64,000 nucleotides of DNA from Notamacropus eugenii (GCF_028372415.1 NC_092878.1:31215903-31279902); one strand, 5' to 3'. Shown: positions 36,601 to 52,000, counted from the first letter of the stretch. Translations and numbers: made by a program. The notes: a model not told the origin generated them from the letters alone.

Positions 36601-39600
36601 TGTCAATGAAGGCCTGGAACAGTTCTCCTCATCCCAGCAGGTAAAAGTCTTTAATGATCTTTGAAAAAGAATGTCAGTATACAAGTCAACAATCACACAA
36701 GTCTTAGGAATTCTTCGCTATCCAAGGAATTGAATTCAATCCAATTAAAGCATTCACAAAGCTCCTATTATGTATAAGGCACTGTCCAAGGAGATAGGAA
36801 CACACAGAAGAAAATTAAATTACCCCTACTGTTGAGTGGCTTATAGTCTACTTGGGAGATGGAATATTTACCTAAATAAGTAAAACTAAAGATAAATTAG
36901 AGCAGAAAGCACTAAAAACTGGGGAGATAAGCGAAGGCTTCCCTGAGGAAGTGGAACCCAAGTTAAGCCTTGAAGGAAGAAGACGAGGACTTTTGCAAAG
37001 CAGAGATGACAAAGGAATGCATTCCAGACATGGGGGGGGATGGCTCATGTGAGAAGAAAGAGGCTGGAGACGAAGCATTTGGGAACAATTAGTTATCATA
37101 ATGGTCAGAACACAGAGCTCATGAAAGGGAATAGTATGAAGTAACACTGGCAAAGTAGGTTCCCAGACTGTAGAAAGGCTTTTAAACTAGAAACAGTGCA
37201 GAGCTGTCTCCTTAATTAGGACCCAACTAACACATGGATTTGGAGGCAGCGTGGTACAGTGGATAAAGAGCCAACCTCAGAGTCAAGAAGACCTGGGTCC
37301 AAGTCCCTTTTGGGATAGATCTTGGTTGTATGACCCTGGGCAAATCACTCAACCTCCACATAAATTCTCTAAAACAAGGAGTTGCAGAGAAGGTACTGAT
37401 ATACACTGATAGAATGTTTTTCCTTGGGAATTCCCCATACCAATGAACACAGTGTCATTTCCTTCCTGTCCCCAACAGATGGATGTGAGATTCTGCCCCT
37501 CTAAACAGGCATATCAAGAAGAGAAATTTTAGTGGTGCTGTTAAGCCAGGAAGATTACAGTATATTTGATATCTTTACTTGGTGGCAACACAAATGATAA
37601 AATTACAAGAAAACTTATGTCTATCTCTTTGTCCTACAGTATGGTATATCTCTACAATCATGCTTGTATTTACAGAAGCAAATCCTGGAAGGAATTATTC
37701 CTTCAGATGACACCCAGCAATGGGCTGCTCATTTTGGGGAAGAGTATACAAGGTCATCCTAAGAATCCAGGGATAGGTTTTTTTCCCCAAATCAATAGAG
37801 TTAGGGAAGGCAAAGGTCATTTCCTGTTAGTTACATTTTAACAATAAAGAAAAATAAATGAAACTATTACCTTTAGTTGGCCTAATAAATCTGACTCCTC
37901 CACCATAAGTTTCCATAGATGCTGAGGAAACAAGAACATCAGTGAAATCCCATTTTGAGAACACCATTACAAAGGAGGATTCTTTATTTAAAAAGCTGCT
38001 CTATATTCCACTGAATGACTCAGGAAAGAATACTACTCATATGATCATGACAATAAACTGTCTACAAAAAACCCTTCTGAAAACCTGCTACTAGACCCTG
38101 TACAGACGGCAGCAGCAAGAAAGCTTAGCCCTTCGTCCTTTTGTTCTTTAGTGGAAAACCCAATCTGGTCCCAAGCTCCCGTGGAGCAGAAATACACACA
38201 CAAAGTGAAACAAAGATCTCATCTATGCCTTCAACTAAAGAAAACGTTGTGACGCAAGATGCTGAGTGGATTGTGTCTCTGTCACCGTCAGGCAGCTAGC
38301 AAGGCATTCCATGTCCCATAAGAGACTGAGCTCAGTAAGAGGGAAGGACACTTACTATGGCAGCATTCCTAAAACCCAAAGACGGAGAAAGCGTCTGGCC
38401 TGAGGAATCATTTCTTCACCCTGGTCTCTAGTGCCAGCTAGAAGAAGCAGCTGCTGTGCTCCACTCTCTATCTTTCCAGGTCAATCCACCCCCTCAGAAA
38501 ACATATGCTGGATCAGACACTTAAAAGGCAAACCTCAGCAACAGTGCTGCGTATCCGGTCCACCACCAGCTCAAAATCCACAAGGCTGAAAAGAGGCTGC
38601 TGCTTTAGGCGATGCAGCTCGGCAGCAAAGGTGTCTTCTTGATTCTTTAAAATAGATCCTGTGTATCATGGACAGTAGGAGGAGAGACCCTCGGAGCTAT
38701 GCTATCAACAACGCTCTGATTCTTTCATTTGTTACTATAGACAATCTAACTAACCAGGGTCTAGTAAATACAGGGCAATAATTTTTGCTCTTAACCACTG
38801 GGTGCCACTTCCCTTGCTTTGAAGATTTCTGACAAGAAGCATCATGGTGCCCTCTTACAAGATTTATTTCAAAATATGATGTACTACACTGACCACTGCC
38901 TTGGCTCATGAGGCAATGGGCAATAAAAGCTGCTCTTGACCAGCTCTTGGGGATGAGATGTTAGGACAGGACTTCCTACCTTTTCTGGTCAGATTCACAT
39001 TCTGATTCTCAAACATCTGTACAGACTCTCCTACAAACAGGATTTTTTCAGCGACTCTCACTGGAATATAGGAAGGAAGTATTTCCACCCGAAGGGAAAA
39101 CTGCTTCAGGGATGGGGCCAGCATGTTCTCTTCCTCAATCAGGCGCTGGGTGAGGAGATACAGAGTGACAAAGGAAACAAGAAAGTATGCAGTAACTCTA
39201 TCTATCTCCATCCTTTATATTCCATAGTTAATATATTGGGCAATAGGGACTTTAAACCCAGGGATGTACAACTCCCACCTGCCAGGCATGTACTGTGCTT
39301 GCAAGGAGGTAGTCTAGCCTGGTGGCTAGCAGGCAGGAGAGGCACAACACATGAACGTTCTAGTTCTAGCATTGCCATTAACTAGTTACAGGACTCTAGC
39401 TAAATCATTCAACTGCTCTGAGCCTTAGTTCCTTCCTCTGTAAAATGAGTAGGTTGGACTAGACCTGTGAAGTCCTAAAAAAAAAATCCTATTATGCTCA
39501 GTTCCAAGAATTTATGATTCTTATGTAATACACTGGCATCTATATAGGTTTTTGTGAATCCTAATTAAGACCTTGAGCTGCATCAAAAAGCTGCCAGAGA

Positions 39601-42600
39601 GACACAACTTAAGGAGCTGTCCACTTCCTAAGTATGGTATTAGTATGGTATGAAGAAGGCCTCACAACTGCCCAGCCTAATGGATTATCATAGACTCACG
39701 GGTCTGGAACTGGATCAAGTCCAATCTCATTTTAGAGACAAGGAAAATAGGCCCCAGGGAGGTTAAGTCTGGACCTAGACAAACAAGCAAAGGAGGTGGG
39801 GGTTGTACTCTTCAGCGCTCTTTCCCATGCATCCTGCAAACCTCATTCAGACAAAGGCAAATATCAGGAGGGACAGGCTGAAGGAAGTGGCTCAGATGGC
39901 ACCGAGGTGGCAGGCTCAGTGCAAGCTCATGTGAGAGGGCGAAGGGGTCACTATCTGGTGGAATGTACTGCCTTTCCCTTCAAATCCTCACCAGGTCCTG
40001 AAGTTCTCGTAACTGCTTCCCTGTCAGGCCTCCAATGCCCAGGTCTTCCTCCTCCTCCTCCAGTTGAGTAGAGACAAGGCCAGAAGATGGGCCCTGTTTA
40101 ATAAAGAACTCTTCGTGTTGGTCCAAGAGGAGGCCATGTAGCATCCAGGCAGAAAGCTGCTTGTACATGACCCCATGGCACACTGCCAAGATCCTGAGTG
40201 GAGAAAGGGAGAGAAAAACCAATGCCATAAAAGCCCTTGCTGGGCACAAACACCCAGGCCATTCTGGGACGTCACTAGAGGGTACTGGCCAAGATCTGAG
40301 TAAGAATTTGGTGAGTCAGAAGGGAAACTGTCCATTACACTAAAAATAATCATTCCATTTTTATTCCTATCTTTTTGGAATTAGTCATTAAATTTCTTAT
40401 AATTAAAGTTCCCATATTAAGTTTAAAATGTCCTTCAGCTATTTTGACAGTTTCTTTTCCATATTGTTTATTCTCACCCTGCGTAAGAGTTTCAGAGCTG
40501 AAAATTCCTGCTAAAACACAATGAGATGAGCTCAGAGAAGTCTGTTTCTCTGCCAGCAAAAGCAGTTTGCTCCTTTTCTCTTGTTTCACCAAAAAGGAAG
40601 GGAATGGATGTGGTAAGGGAGGATGACTCAATTAGAAATGGAGCATTACAAAAATACATGAAAAGAGAAGATCAAGCACCCTCTCCAGAACTAGCTCAAG
40701 TATTTCCAAGATGTTCTTGTGCAGTAACCAAATATTAGAATTAGAAGGAAACTTGGAGATCAGAGTCCAGTCTTTCCACCCAGGACAGAAGCTTAACTTC
40801 AAGTTTTAAAGAAGGTAAGATAAAATGGGCAATATGAGCTGGTTCCCTACCACCGCCAGCATCAAACAGAAAATTCTCTGCTTAGCCCCCTTCTTACCTT
40901 TCCGGTCTTCTTATCCTCTACTTCTCTCCATATACTTTACGATCCAGCAGCTCCTGCCTTCTCCTAACTCCATGCTTTGTTACAGGCTGTCCCACTGCCT
41001 GGGAGGTTTTTCCTTCTACTCTCCACATGTTGGCTCCCTTGGCTTACTTCAGGACTCAGCTCAAATCCCACCATCTACTGGAGGCCTTTCCTGGTCCCTC
41101 CCCAATACCAGTGGCTGATCTGAAATTACTTTTCAACTACTCCATATAAACAATATCTTATATGTAAATAGTTTAAAAGTTGTTTCTCCCATTAGGAAAA
41201 TAAGATACTTGAGAGGAGGGACAGTATTTTTACCTTTCTTTGTATTTTCAGGCTTAGCAAAGAGCCTGGCAAATAGTAAACATTTAATAAAATGCCTGTT
41301 GACTTACTGACTGAAAATAGCAATTACTTTAAAAGATATACTCAAATATAGCCAAGCAAAACCCAGCATATATAATGGTAACACCCTAAGGATGATGGGA
41401 TCTGACAATCAGAGGGACCTTAAAGTCATCCACACTAATTCATTCTCTTTTATGTAGTACCATCCTGGATTCTTTATTGGCTGGCATCCTGGCCTCTCCT
41501 ACTTTGATCATATAGACCTATCTGCTCAGTGTTAGCTTTTCAGTCCCATCTATTACTAACTATTTTGGAGAAGTTTTAGATCATATGCAAATAAAATGGT
41601 CTTGATGAACTGTGTCAATCTTATTTAAGTTTTTGTGACTTACTTTTCTAGCGCACTGCGTACAGGAGGCAGTCCCCCACAGCTGTATTTGTATACTGTT
41701 TCCAAGATCTGACACCCATGAATCTGTGGAAAAGATAAACTTCTAAAAATTATACAGTGCCTGCTGCACAGTTTAAATTGTACATTCAGTTGTGATTGGT
41801 CCAGGAGGGACCTACTGAATCAATTCCAGTGGCACTTCCATAACTTTGTCCTTTCCTACCTCTTACACATCAACAGTGACTCCCTCATCTCACTCCCCCA
41901 ATACACACACAAACACACACGCACACACTGATCCAGTGACAGTGGCCTCATTGCTGACATTCTGTCACTGGACTTCAGGCATTTTCCCCAGCTATCACTC
42001 ATGCCTGGAAATCTTTCCTCCTCACCTCTGCCTCCTAGTTTTCCTGGATCCTTCAAGTCTCAGCTACAGTCCCCCCTTCTGCAAGAAGCCTTCCTGGATC
42101 CCCATATTTGCAGGTGCTACTAGCTACATATTCCATTGGGTTTCCTAAAAGTGACTGAATGGGTCAGTCAATCTACTCCTGAGCCAGATCTACTTGGGGA
42201 TATGCCTATGAGCTTGTTCTGGAAGAAGAAAGCAGAACTTCTCCACAAAGATACTGCATAAGAATGTTTAAATGTTTAGATTACAGGTTCTAGATTCATC
42301 AGCCAAGAATGAATATGTTAATTCAGAAGTAAAAACTACCGGCCCCCCCATCAGCTTCTTTAAGGAGAGAGTTTTTATCTTTGCTTCTGTAGTCAGAAAG
42401 GATAACATGGATGTAGCACATTTCCAATTGTGCAGAGTGAAGTCTAGTAAAATGTGCAAATCTTTTCTATTTCTGCTGAACTTCAGCCCACAGCATCCCT
42501 AGGCCCATCGTGGAAAAGAAGGTGAGTGAACCACCAGCTCTTCTTGGATTTTTCACTCTCCTTTCCCAATTGAAATGAGACAGAGAAGGCTAACATGGGA

Positions 42601-42977
42601 AAGGAGAGAAAATTTTCATCTGGCTCGTAACTCCATTCATGGTGGTACTTTTCTTCTCATTTTGGGGGGACAGGGGAGTGTAAAGAAGCTGCAGGGGTAG
42701 AGAGGTCCATGAAGAAGCCCACACAAGGCTTCCAGGAATGGAGGGGATGCACTTAAACAACTCACTGTGCATACAGCTGGGTATGTGTCTACATAACACA
42801 AAATGAAGTAGAGGGCTGGCAACTGTTTGGTCCAATTCATCAAAGAAAGAAGCCAAATTAGATACTTTTGCCTCTGTGCTATGGTTACCTCTATGTGGGA
42901 CTGAGTCCTACCTTTCATTCAATTCTTTGGCCTAAATTATCTGGTTGGGCTTTTTAGCTGAAGAAGTGGCACTTATT

Positions 42978-43028
<51 letters not shown>

Positions 43029-46000
43029 CATAAGTACAAGTGTGTATGTGTAAGAGAGGCAGACAGATAGATCAGAGTTGGGGGGGGAGAGAAAGAGAAG
43101 GGGGCAAGAGGGAGGGAGCCCATATACATTAGTATTGATATGTATTCTGCATCTGTGTGACATTTACAAAGGTCTCATTAAATATCTCTGGGGTTGGGAG
43201 TGCGTAGAAGGAGGGAAAGAGGACAGGAGTGTGTCACATGCAACCCAATTGTCTCACTGCAGATTTTTTTAAAATGCTGTGGATGAATTTGTAAAAATTA
43301 TACTACTTTCAAGGCTGCTTCCTGTGATTGTTCTTATAACAACTCAAGAGAAAAGGACTCAGGGAGCCAGAGGGTACTTTTCACAACCCAACTTGACTAG
43401 GTAATCTACTCAGCACTTGCTGATCTCAGAGTTACTAGCTCAGATCCCAAAAGCCAACAGTCTCCCAGAATACTTGGAATCAATTTTTCCATGACAGTAA
43501 TAATAGCAACAACCTAAGTAAAAAGTACATTTAACAAAGTTAGGTGAATGACTTAGGCATGGTGACCTCTTAATACTGAAGCATGACCTTGAGGAAAAAG
43601 CTCCTTGCTCCCATCAATGATCAACATGTATGATGCCTTTCCTTCTCAGGTCTAATTTCATGGTTCCCCCAAACACAACAGTTTGAAGAAATCTATGTGG
43701 TGCAAATCACTAAGCACACTGAATTACGTACATCATTAACCAGAATAAAAGAAGTGCTTACCTTCTGACTCTTAATCTGTTCAACAACAACCATCACTGA
43801 GGGAAAAAGAAGTTGGAACTACAAAGCAAAGCAAAAGTTAATTAATCTAATGTAATCTCTTACGTGTTCCAAATGTAAGAGAGGGAGTATAAACATAAGC
43901 TCTGGAAATGATGGCATTTCTGAATGAAGATAGAGAGATCAACTCCAGCCAGAAGAGGCAAAAAAAGGGCCTACTCCTCTCAGCCTATCTTTAGCTAGAA
44001 ACACCTATTTTGGAGGCTGGCAGGATAGTCAGTATAACATCAACATGGACAACTTTAGTACCAAATGTTAAGAGACGATTTATCTTCAGAATTCATGAAA
44101 TAATGCTCATATAATAAAGCAGATTAAATGTACAAAATGTAAAATTTTAGATTCAAATTCCGAATCTGGAAGTAGGAGAGCTCTTCAAAATACTAGATTA
44201 GTCAAATATACCTAAAAGACTGAGAGAACAGACAAAAAGAACCCAAGATATTCCATTATCTACAAAGATACCTGGTCCAAGGAGTAATTGACATGTGATA
44301 TGGAAAGGGGAGGGTCAGCAAGGAACTGCAATAAAAAACATAATTAGAAAAACACCATCTCAAAAAGTTTCTAACCTATGACCTAAGAACACTGGCTGGG
44401 GAGAGGGAGAGAACAGACCTTGTGGTAATGAGTGCTTTTAGGTTCCCACAGAAGATAGTGATACAGGGTCACTAAAGTGATACAGGTCACTAAAAACTGA
44501 AAGCAAAATGTTCACAGAATACCCTGGAACCTCTTACAGAGGCAAGAAGTTACTTTGATCATTAAATGAACAATACGGAGAGCTTATAGTGGTATATGCT
44601 CATTAAAGGCATTTTCCCAATTCTGAAACCCTAATTAAAGGAAGACAAGCTATGGTGGGGAGGGAGGACCGCATTTTCTTTCCAAGGATGTGGTCTAGTG
44701 AGGAAACTGGGGGACTCAGGGGCATTACTGCCTGCCTCTTTCTCCTCTTCTCTACCTCACCTCTTGCTCCAAGTCAAGCAGTGCTTGACGATATGGCTGC
44801 AGGATGGAGTCCAGACCTGTGCAGAAGGCCCGCAAATAAATTCCATGTAATCCACCCTGGCCTTGCTGGGACAGATGGTGATCCTGCGATTAAACAAAGG
44901 CTAATTAAATTAGCTCCAGGATTGGGACTTGCAGATCAAGTGCTGAACCTGGAGTCACAAAGACCTGAGTTCAAATGTGGCTTCAAAACACCTCCTAGCT
45001 GTGGAACCCTAGACATGTAAAACTTCCTCTGTCTGCCTCAGTTTCCTTTGTAAAATGAGGATACTAACAGCACCTACCTCCCAGAGCTGCTGTGAGGACC
45101 AAATGGTACATCTGTCAAGTGCTTTACAAAATCCTTTAAGTATTATTTAAATACTATCCTTTTTGTTGTTATTACGTCATTATTAGTTGTACTGCTGATG
45201 TTTGAATAGCTGTGTCAAATTAACCTCCGTAAGAAGAAACATACAACGGAGTGAGGGAAATAGTTTGCCCATTAACATTGTTGGACCACAGATTGACAAC
45301 ACCAAAGGTCCTTGGAGTTCATCCAGTCCAACTTTCTCACTTCAGAGATGAGGAAGAGGTTCAGAGAGGTTAAGTGATCTGTCCAAGGTCACAAGAGGTA
45401 GAACTGGGGACTGAGTCCAGATTTGGTGCAGTGTGGAGCACTGGTCCTAAGACAAAGGAAAACTGAACTCTAGTGCTGGTTCCAAGACCGATTAGGTGAA
45501 CAGCCTGAAGCAAAGTCACCTCACTTCTCTGAGCCTGGGTTTACTTCTCTGTAAAATGGGAAAAATATATTTATACTCCCTACCTAAAAGGATGTTGCGA
45601 GGAAAGCATTTTGTAAATATTTATATCAGTGTGAGTCATAATTCCTATTCCCACCTTCCAAAACTGATGTCATGTTTATTTTAAGCCAGAACCTTCTTAA
45701 CCCTTTGCCTTAAGGAAGAATAAAAACTTTGTGATGAAAAAAGAAAAAGGACAGAATTCCTCCTCTGTTGAAAAAAATCCATCTTCCTTGAGAACTATTG
45801 GATCTGCGGAACCCATATTTTTAACTCCAACTTGAGCAAAAGCCCAGCCAGAAGTCTAAATTTAAAACCAGCCTCCAACTCCCTTCTCTCTCTTTCTAAT
45901 GTGTATAATGCCACTCATAGACAGATGTTCTTCTGAGACCAGAGAGGTTCTGTTACTTCCTCAAAGGTCACATAGGAAGTATGTGACAGAACCAGATCCC

Positions 46001-49000
46001 CACCCAGCACTCTTCACATCGTACGCTGCTGACTCTTATGCTGTAGAACAAAAACTCCCAGAACTTACAGGAAAAACAATTCAAATAACGACACATTTGT
46101 AAATAACCTTAGGGGAATTCCATCTTCCACAGGACTCTCTCTTTCATTCATCACATGGATCTGTTATGCTTCTAGGAAGCTAGGAGTTGAAATCACAGAG
46201 AGGCAAATTTATACTCAATGTCAGGAAAAAACTTCCTAACATCTACCAGGGGTGGGGAACCCGTGTCCTCAAGGCCACATGTGGTCCTCTAGGTCCTCAA
46301 AAGTGGCCCTTTGACTGAACCTAAACTTCACAGAACATATCTCCTTTGTTCTGTAAAACTTGGACTCAATCAACAGACTGTACCTGAGGACCTAGAAGGC
46401 CACATGTGGCCATGAGGCTGCAGGTTCCCCGCCCCTGACTTAGACCTATCCAAGCAGGGAATGGGTTACCTCAGGAAGTAATGAATTCTCTCCCTTTAGA
46501 AGTCTTCAAGGACTGCTTGTAGTAAGAGTTTGGGCTATTTAATTCTCAAATTCAGTGACTCTATAAATGTTCCTGTCATTAATATTATTCGTAACACTGT
46601 TATTAATGTTACTATTAATACTACCGATACTTGGCGCTCTTCTGAGCCCAAATGCAAGACGTATAAAAAACATCACCACTGTCCTCAAGGGCCGACCACC
46701 CACCTGCTGCTGCACATGGCCTGTATATCATTCAATGAACTCTGTAAAGGGAATATAGTCCGTGCCAAGGCGGCAGAGTCGATTCAGGACGCTGGTTTCA
46801 CTCGGATGGAGAAACGGAAAGTCCTGTGACACCTACAAAAGTGGTAACAACATTAAGGACACAGATGCCTCTGATTCATTTGACTCCCACCCTGAGGATA
46901 CTCCAAATGCTTTACAATAATGACAGGATGTTTTTCTCCAAATGTTTTATGATGACATTTTTTTCTCCTCATTCTGCCTTTTGTGAGGTGTATTTATCAG
47001 AAGAGTTCTGTAAAATATAACTATTTGCACATTACTGGCATCTTTTTAAAGTGATTATAACAAATTCATCATAGACTATAAAAAACTGAGTTTTTTTTGT
47101 TCATGTAAATATCACTTAAAAAGAAAATGGTGTTTATTTTTTAAATGTAAAATTTCAATTAACAAGCATTTATTTTCTTTCTCTCCTTCTCTCTCATTAA
47201 AAAGAAAAAAAGAAAAACAAAACCCCTGTAATAAATGTGTATAGTTGGGCCAAACAAATTCTTGTACTGTCTAGGTCTAAAAAATGTCTCATTCTACATT
47301 TTGAATCCATCACCTGAATGGACTTTCATAATCTGGAAGGAGGTCAAGGAAGCTACGTAATAAGCAATTACCTTTTCCTTCCTAATCCCTTCAGCCTTGC
47401 CATCTCTAACATTCCACCAATGAATAAACACTTACCAAGCACCTTCTGTGTGCCCAGGACTGTGCTAGTTGTAGGGGATATGAAGAGGCACACCAACATA
47501 TGCATATGAAAACTTAAAAAAAAAAAAACTACTCAAGAGACAATGCAAGGCAATTGTATGAAGAAATTAAACAAAAAAAGTAAAAGAATTCTCCTCTTCT
47601 CAAACCCTATCACTTCACTAAATACCAAAGATGAGAAAGTCTATAAATAAGACAACTTTCTAAGTTGCTAAATTTGGAAAGTTTAGGGAAAAAATCCACC
47701 CAAACCACAGGTTAAACACAAAAAAATTCAAAAAGAAGAGGAAGAACAGCGCCGACTCCTTCTCCTTGGCTGAGCTCTTCAATTTCACGACCACTTTCTG
47801 AGCACCTCTGGGACAGGCACGGTGAGCAACAGAGGAAAAATGCAGCTGCATCTGCTCTTAAGGAGTTTACATCAGACTGAGCAATACAGATAAGTAAATA
47901 CAAAATGTATAAAAAGTCATGGGGGAAGGGTATCAACAAATGGGAAATGGGAAGAGGCATCTTATCCTCTGAGCTGAAGCTTGAAGAGAGCGGGGTCCCA
48001 AGAGGCAAAATGAAAAAGGAAAGCCTTTTAGGCATAGGGCACAGCATGGGTAAAGGCATAGAGAGAGGAGATGGGGTGCTCTCTACTAAGAATAAATAGA
48101 ACCCAGTACAGATGGAACATTTAGTATATAAAGGAAAGTAATATGTAACCCTAGTGTAAAAAAAAGCTGGAGCCAAACTGGGAAGGGCTTTAAGTGTCTC
48201 TGATCCCTTCCCCTCCTCCCCAAAAAAAGTCTGAATTTTTTTCCAGTGCCAAAAAATCACCATTGAAACTCCTTGAGCAGAGGAATGACAAGATCATACA
48301 TATGCTTTAAGAACATTACTTTGGTAGCTCTGTGGAGGGTGGACTGAAGAAGAGGAGACCAGATGCAAGGAGAACAATTAGAAAGTTATTCCAATTTCAA
48401 GGCATACACTGGTGAATTTGCATTTGATTTTAGAGGCAACAGGGAGCCATTAAAGCTTCATGAGCAGAAGAGTAGCATGGTTAAACCTATTCTTTAAGGA
48501 TATGACTTTGGCATAAAAAGAACAGACTGAAAAAAGGGAGGGAGTGCAAATCAGAGGTTACTACAATACTCCAGGTGAAAGGTGATGAGGACCACAAGTA
48601 GGAAGGCTCCCATGAGAGGAGAGAAAAGAACGTAGGTGAGAATGTCATGGAGGCAGAAGAGGTATGACTTACCAACAGATTGATCCCTGGGGGACGAAAA
48701 GGCTAAAGGAAGAATGAAGGATGACTCAGAGTTTCAGTTGTTTAACGGATAGTTGGAGACGTGGCACCAGAGCTCAGGACTGAGATGAGGGCTATCTGCC
48801 AAGAGATAATAGTTGGTCCCAAGGGAACAAGAGGTGAACACCGTAAAAGAGTAGAGGTAAAGGAGAAGAGGGTCCAGGACCCAGCACTGTGGTGCTCCCA
48901 CCCAGGGACAGTGCTTACGGGAGGATATGGATGAAGATCCTGCAAAGAGACTGAGAAGGATGGGTAGAGCAGAGAGGAAGAGAAGTATGAAAGAACAATG

Positions 49001-52000
49001 TCATACAAATCCAGAGATGGGAAAGTCAGAAAGAGGAGGCAGAGAAGTCAAGAATGATGAGGACTGAGAAAAGACCACTGGAATTAATAATACAGAGATC
49101 ACTGGTAACCTTATACACAGTAACTTTAGCCAAGTGGTGAGGACAGAAGCAAGGATGCAGGAGGTTGAAAAACATGTGGGAAATGAGAAAGTAGAAGCAA
49201 TGAGTGCAGACAGCTTTTTCTAGAAGTTTAACAGAAAACAGCTGGCATGTTTATGGGGCATCAAGGAAAGAGCCGGTGGACAGGGAGAGATTAGAAATTT
49301 GGGAGAGCAAAGAGATATCTGAAAGAGCAAGTTCCCAGAGGAGATAGGAGAGGAGGTGATCAAAGGTTTTAGTAGAATAGGGCTTCTTCATTTTTACTGT
49401 GTCATGGACTCCTTTGGCAGATCATGTCTGGTGAAGGCCAAAGACCCCTTTTTCAGAAAAGTTTGTAAATATGCAAAAATAAAAAGCATGAGATTGCCAA
49501 AAGAACTAATTATATTGAAAATGTTATCAAACTGTTAAAAAAAAAAAAACCAAGTTCAAGGAATCTCTGAAGTAGAGGCTTTGGCATTAGTGAAGAGAAG
49601 GGCCATGTCTTCTTCCTTGACTAATGCAAAGGAGAGGATAACACCGAGATGATTTGAAGTACATAACAGAGTATATTAGCAAGCACCCTAGCACACCCAG
49701 GATGGCCTGCTAGCACAGGTTCTTTGATCTGCTTTTAAAGGAAAGACTGCTCAAAAAGGGGTTAACAATCCTACTTTAATTACATTCACTAGTTCAGGGG
49801 AAAAGTCAGCACCCTGAACTTGGAGAAAATGCAAGCAGAGAAATTAGCACAAAGACATACAGAACTCCAACAGTCTGGGTAAAGCAATATTGCTGTACAC
49901 TTTATGTACATCACTGGATTGAGGGAGCACAGTCATCGGAGCAGTCGGGGTGTGGGGCGGAGATGTGTGGGCTCCGAACATATGGCTACTCAGAGTCTCC
50001 ACCAGGAAATCAAAGAAATCCAAAGATCCTTCTTATGAGTGGACCCCCAAAGCAAATGCCTACTCCCAGAATATATAACAAAGACTTGGCATCTGATTGG
50101 CTGAGTGCTCAGGAGCTTGAAGGTGCCCCAGCACTTAATTAGAAACTCCCTGTAGCCAGGGCTCTATGTGTCTATTAATGGTCAAAGAAGATCTTCAAAT
50201 TCCCTTAACATTCCACAGAGGAGAAGAGGAAGCTCATGATGAACAGTCCTGAACTTTGAGTGAAGTGTGAGTTGAGACCTGAGGGAGCAGGGAAGGGGTG
50301 GGAGACAAGTACAAGAGAAGGTCAATCAGGGAAGAGAACTGGCAAGCAGAAGTGAAGGCCAAGTCAAGATTAAGTAATATCCATTTGTGGAAGACCTAAT
50401 TAGCAGTGCTGGGACTTCCTCTAGCAGCATTCATTAGCATGCAAGTAGGAGCAGATAATCAATCAGCAAGTATTTATTAAGTTCTCATTATAGGCTTGGC
50501 ATTGTGCTAGGCAAAGAAAAATCGTCCTTTTCCTCAAGGATCTAAGTATTCCACTGCGGAGATACGACATATTTGCAAGCAAGTCAATACAGAACGTACA
50601 CAATACAATTTTTCAAGGGGAGAACTAGCAGCTGCGGGCGGGCGCCTCATGGAGGAGATGGCACCTAAGGGCCTCCAGGAAGAGGGGACAGCCTGTGACA
50701 GGCACAAGGAGGGGAAAGGGAATTGCATGGGCTCAGTTTGGCTGCAAGGGAGTGCGTCAAGGGTACTCTTGTCTAATCGATCACTCCGGAGTTAGACTGT
50801 GAGGGTATACTCCATGCCCGGTGGAGAAGTCTGAGCCTAGAGCCCAGCCAGAGCTAGGAATGCTCCTTGGGCAGGGGAGGGAAATGGTCAGGTCCATGTT
50901 TTAGAAGGGAACCCCGGGGAGGATGCATTCAGGAGGCGGCTTGGGTGTGAGAGGCAGAGGCAGGACTCGCTGATAGACACGGAGGCTAAGGGAGAAGGAC
51001 AGGGAAGGCTGGATCTGGGCTGGGGGAGACGGAGCTTTGGACAGGAACCGGGAAGTCAGCAGGAGGAAAAGGAGATTCAGGGATGGAGAGGAGGGCTTTT
51101 TGGACACGTGGAGTTTGAATTTCTTATAAAACACCTGGTTTAAAATACCTAACGGGCAGGGTGTGAGGTGTCTATGCAGGGAAAGAGACTAAGGCTGCAT
51201 ATCCAGGCAGGATGCCATCCGCGTGGGGAAGATAACGAGGTCCCTGAGAAAGGAGAGGGCACAGGCACACCTACATCCGGGGAGCTGAGGAGTGGTCACA
51301 TACGTAGGCAAAAGTCGGGTGGGGGGAAATTAAGTATTACAAACTGAGAGAGGAGTGTCCGGGAGCTGGGGGCTGGGGGGGGCGTAAAACGTCAAATACT
51401 GAAGCAAGGACTTGCCAATAAAGAGACCATTAGTAACCTGAAGAGTCTAGTTTCGTTGAATGATGGGGTCAAGAGACGGACTGCAGAGGGTCAGGAACGA
51501 AGAGGGCGCAGCGCGGGCAGCTTCTCCCAGCAGGGGGTCCAAGGGAGAAGAGGCTCGTAGGAGGGGCTGCACGGTCAGAGCCTCTGGAGGGGCGCTCGGG
51601 TCAAAGGGCAGCCTGAGCCTGGCAGGGGACCCCTGCTGTGAGGCGGCCAAGGCGGGGGCGGACCTCGGACCTCGGAGAAGTCTGACCCGCCTGCTTCATT
51701 TCTTAATTCTTACAGACCGGGCTGGTTACCGTAAAACACAGCGCAGGGTCCGCAATCACCTTGGACCGTCTTGGGGTTCCTAGGCAGACGCTGCAGCTGC
51801 TTGCCGTTTCCTTCTCTAGCTTATTTTACAGATGAGGAAACTGAGGCAGGCAGGGTGAAGTGACACAATTCTCCCTCGGCCATTCATTCTCTTCAGCCCT
51901 CTCGCGCAGACCCCGGTCGTGGCCCCGCCCCTCTACCCCAGCCCGCGCCAGAGCCCCGGGAGCCGACCCCCTCCCGCCCTTTTCCAGGCTCCGCCCCCTC

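Noticed and set aside
36629-46730. TGA codons in TUBGCP4 as selenocysteine or programmed read-through
   Set aside because: GCP4 is not a selenoprotein, human has Gln and Arg there, and a TAG and a TAA occur in neighbouring genes.
47712-48263. 183-codon frame on the minus strand
   Set aside because: It lies in L2-like repeat and low-complexity sequence and matches no gene.
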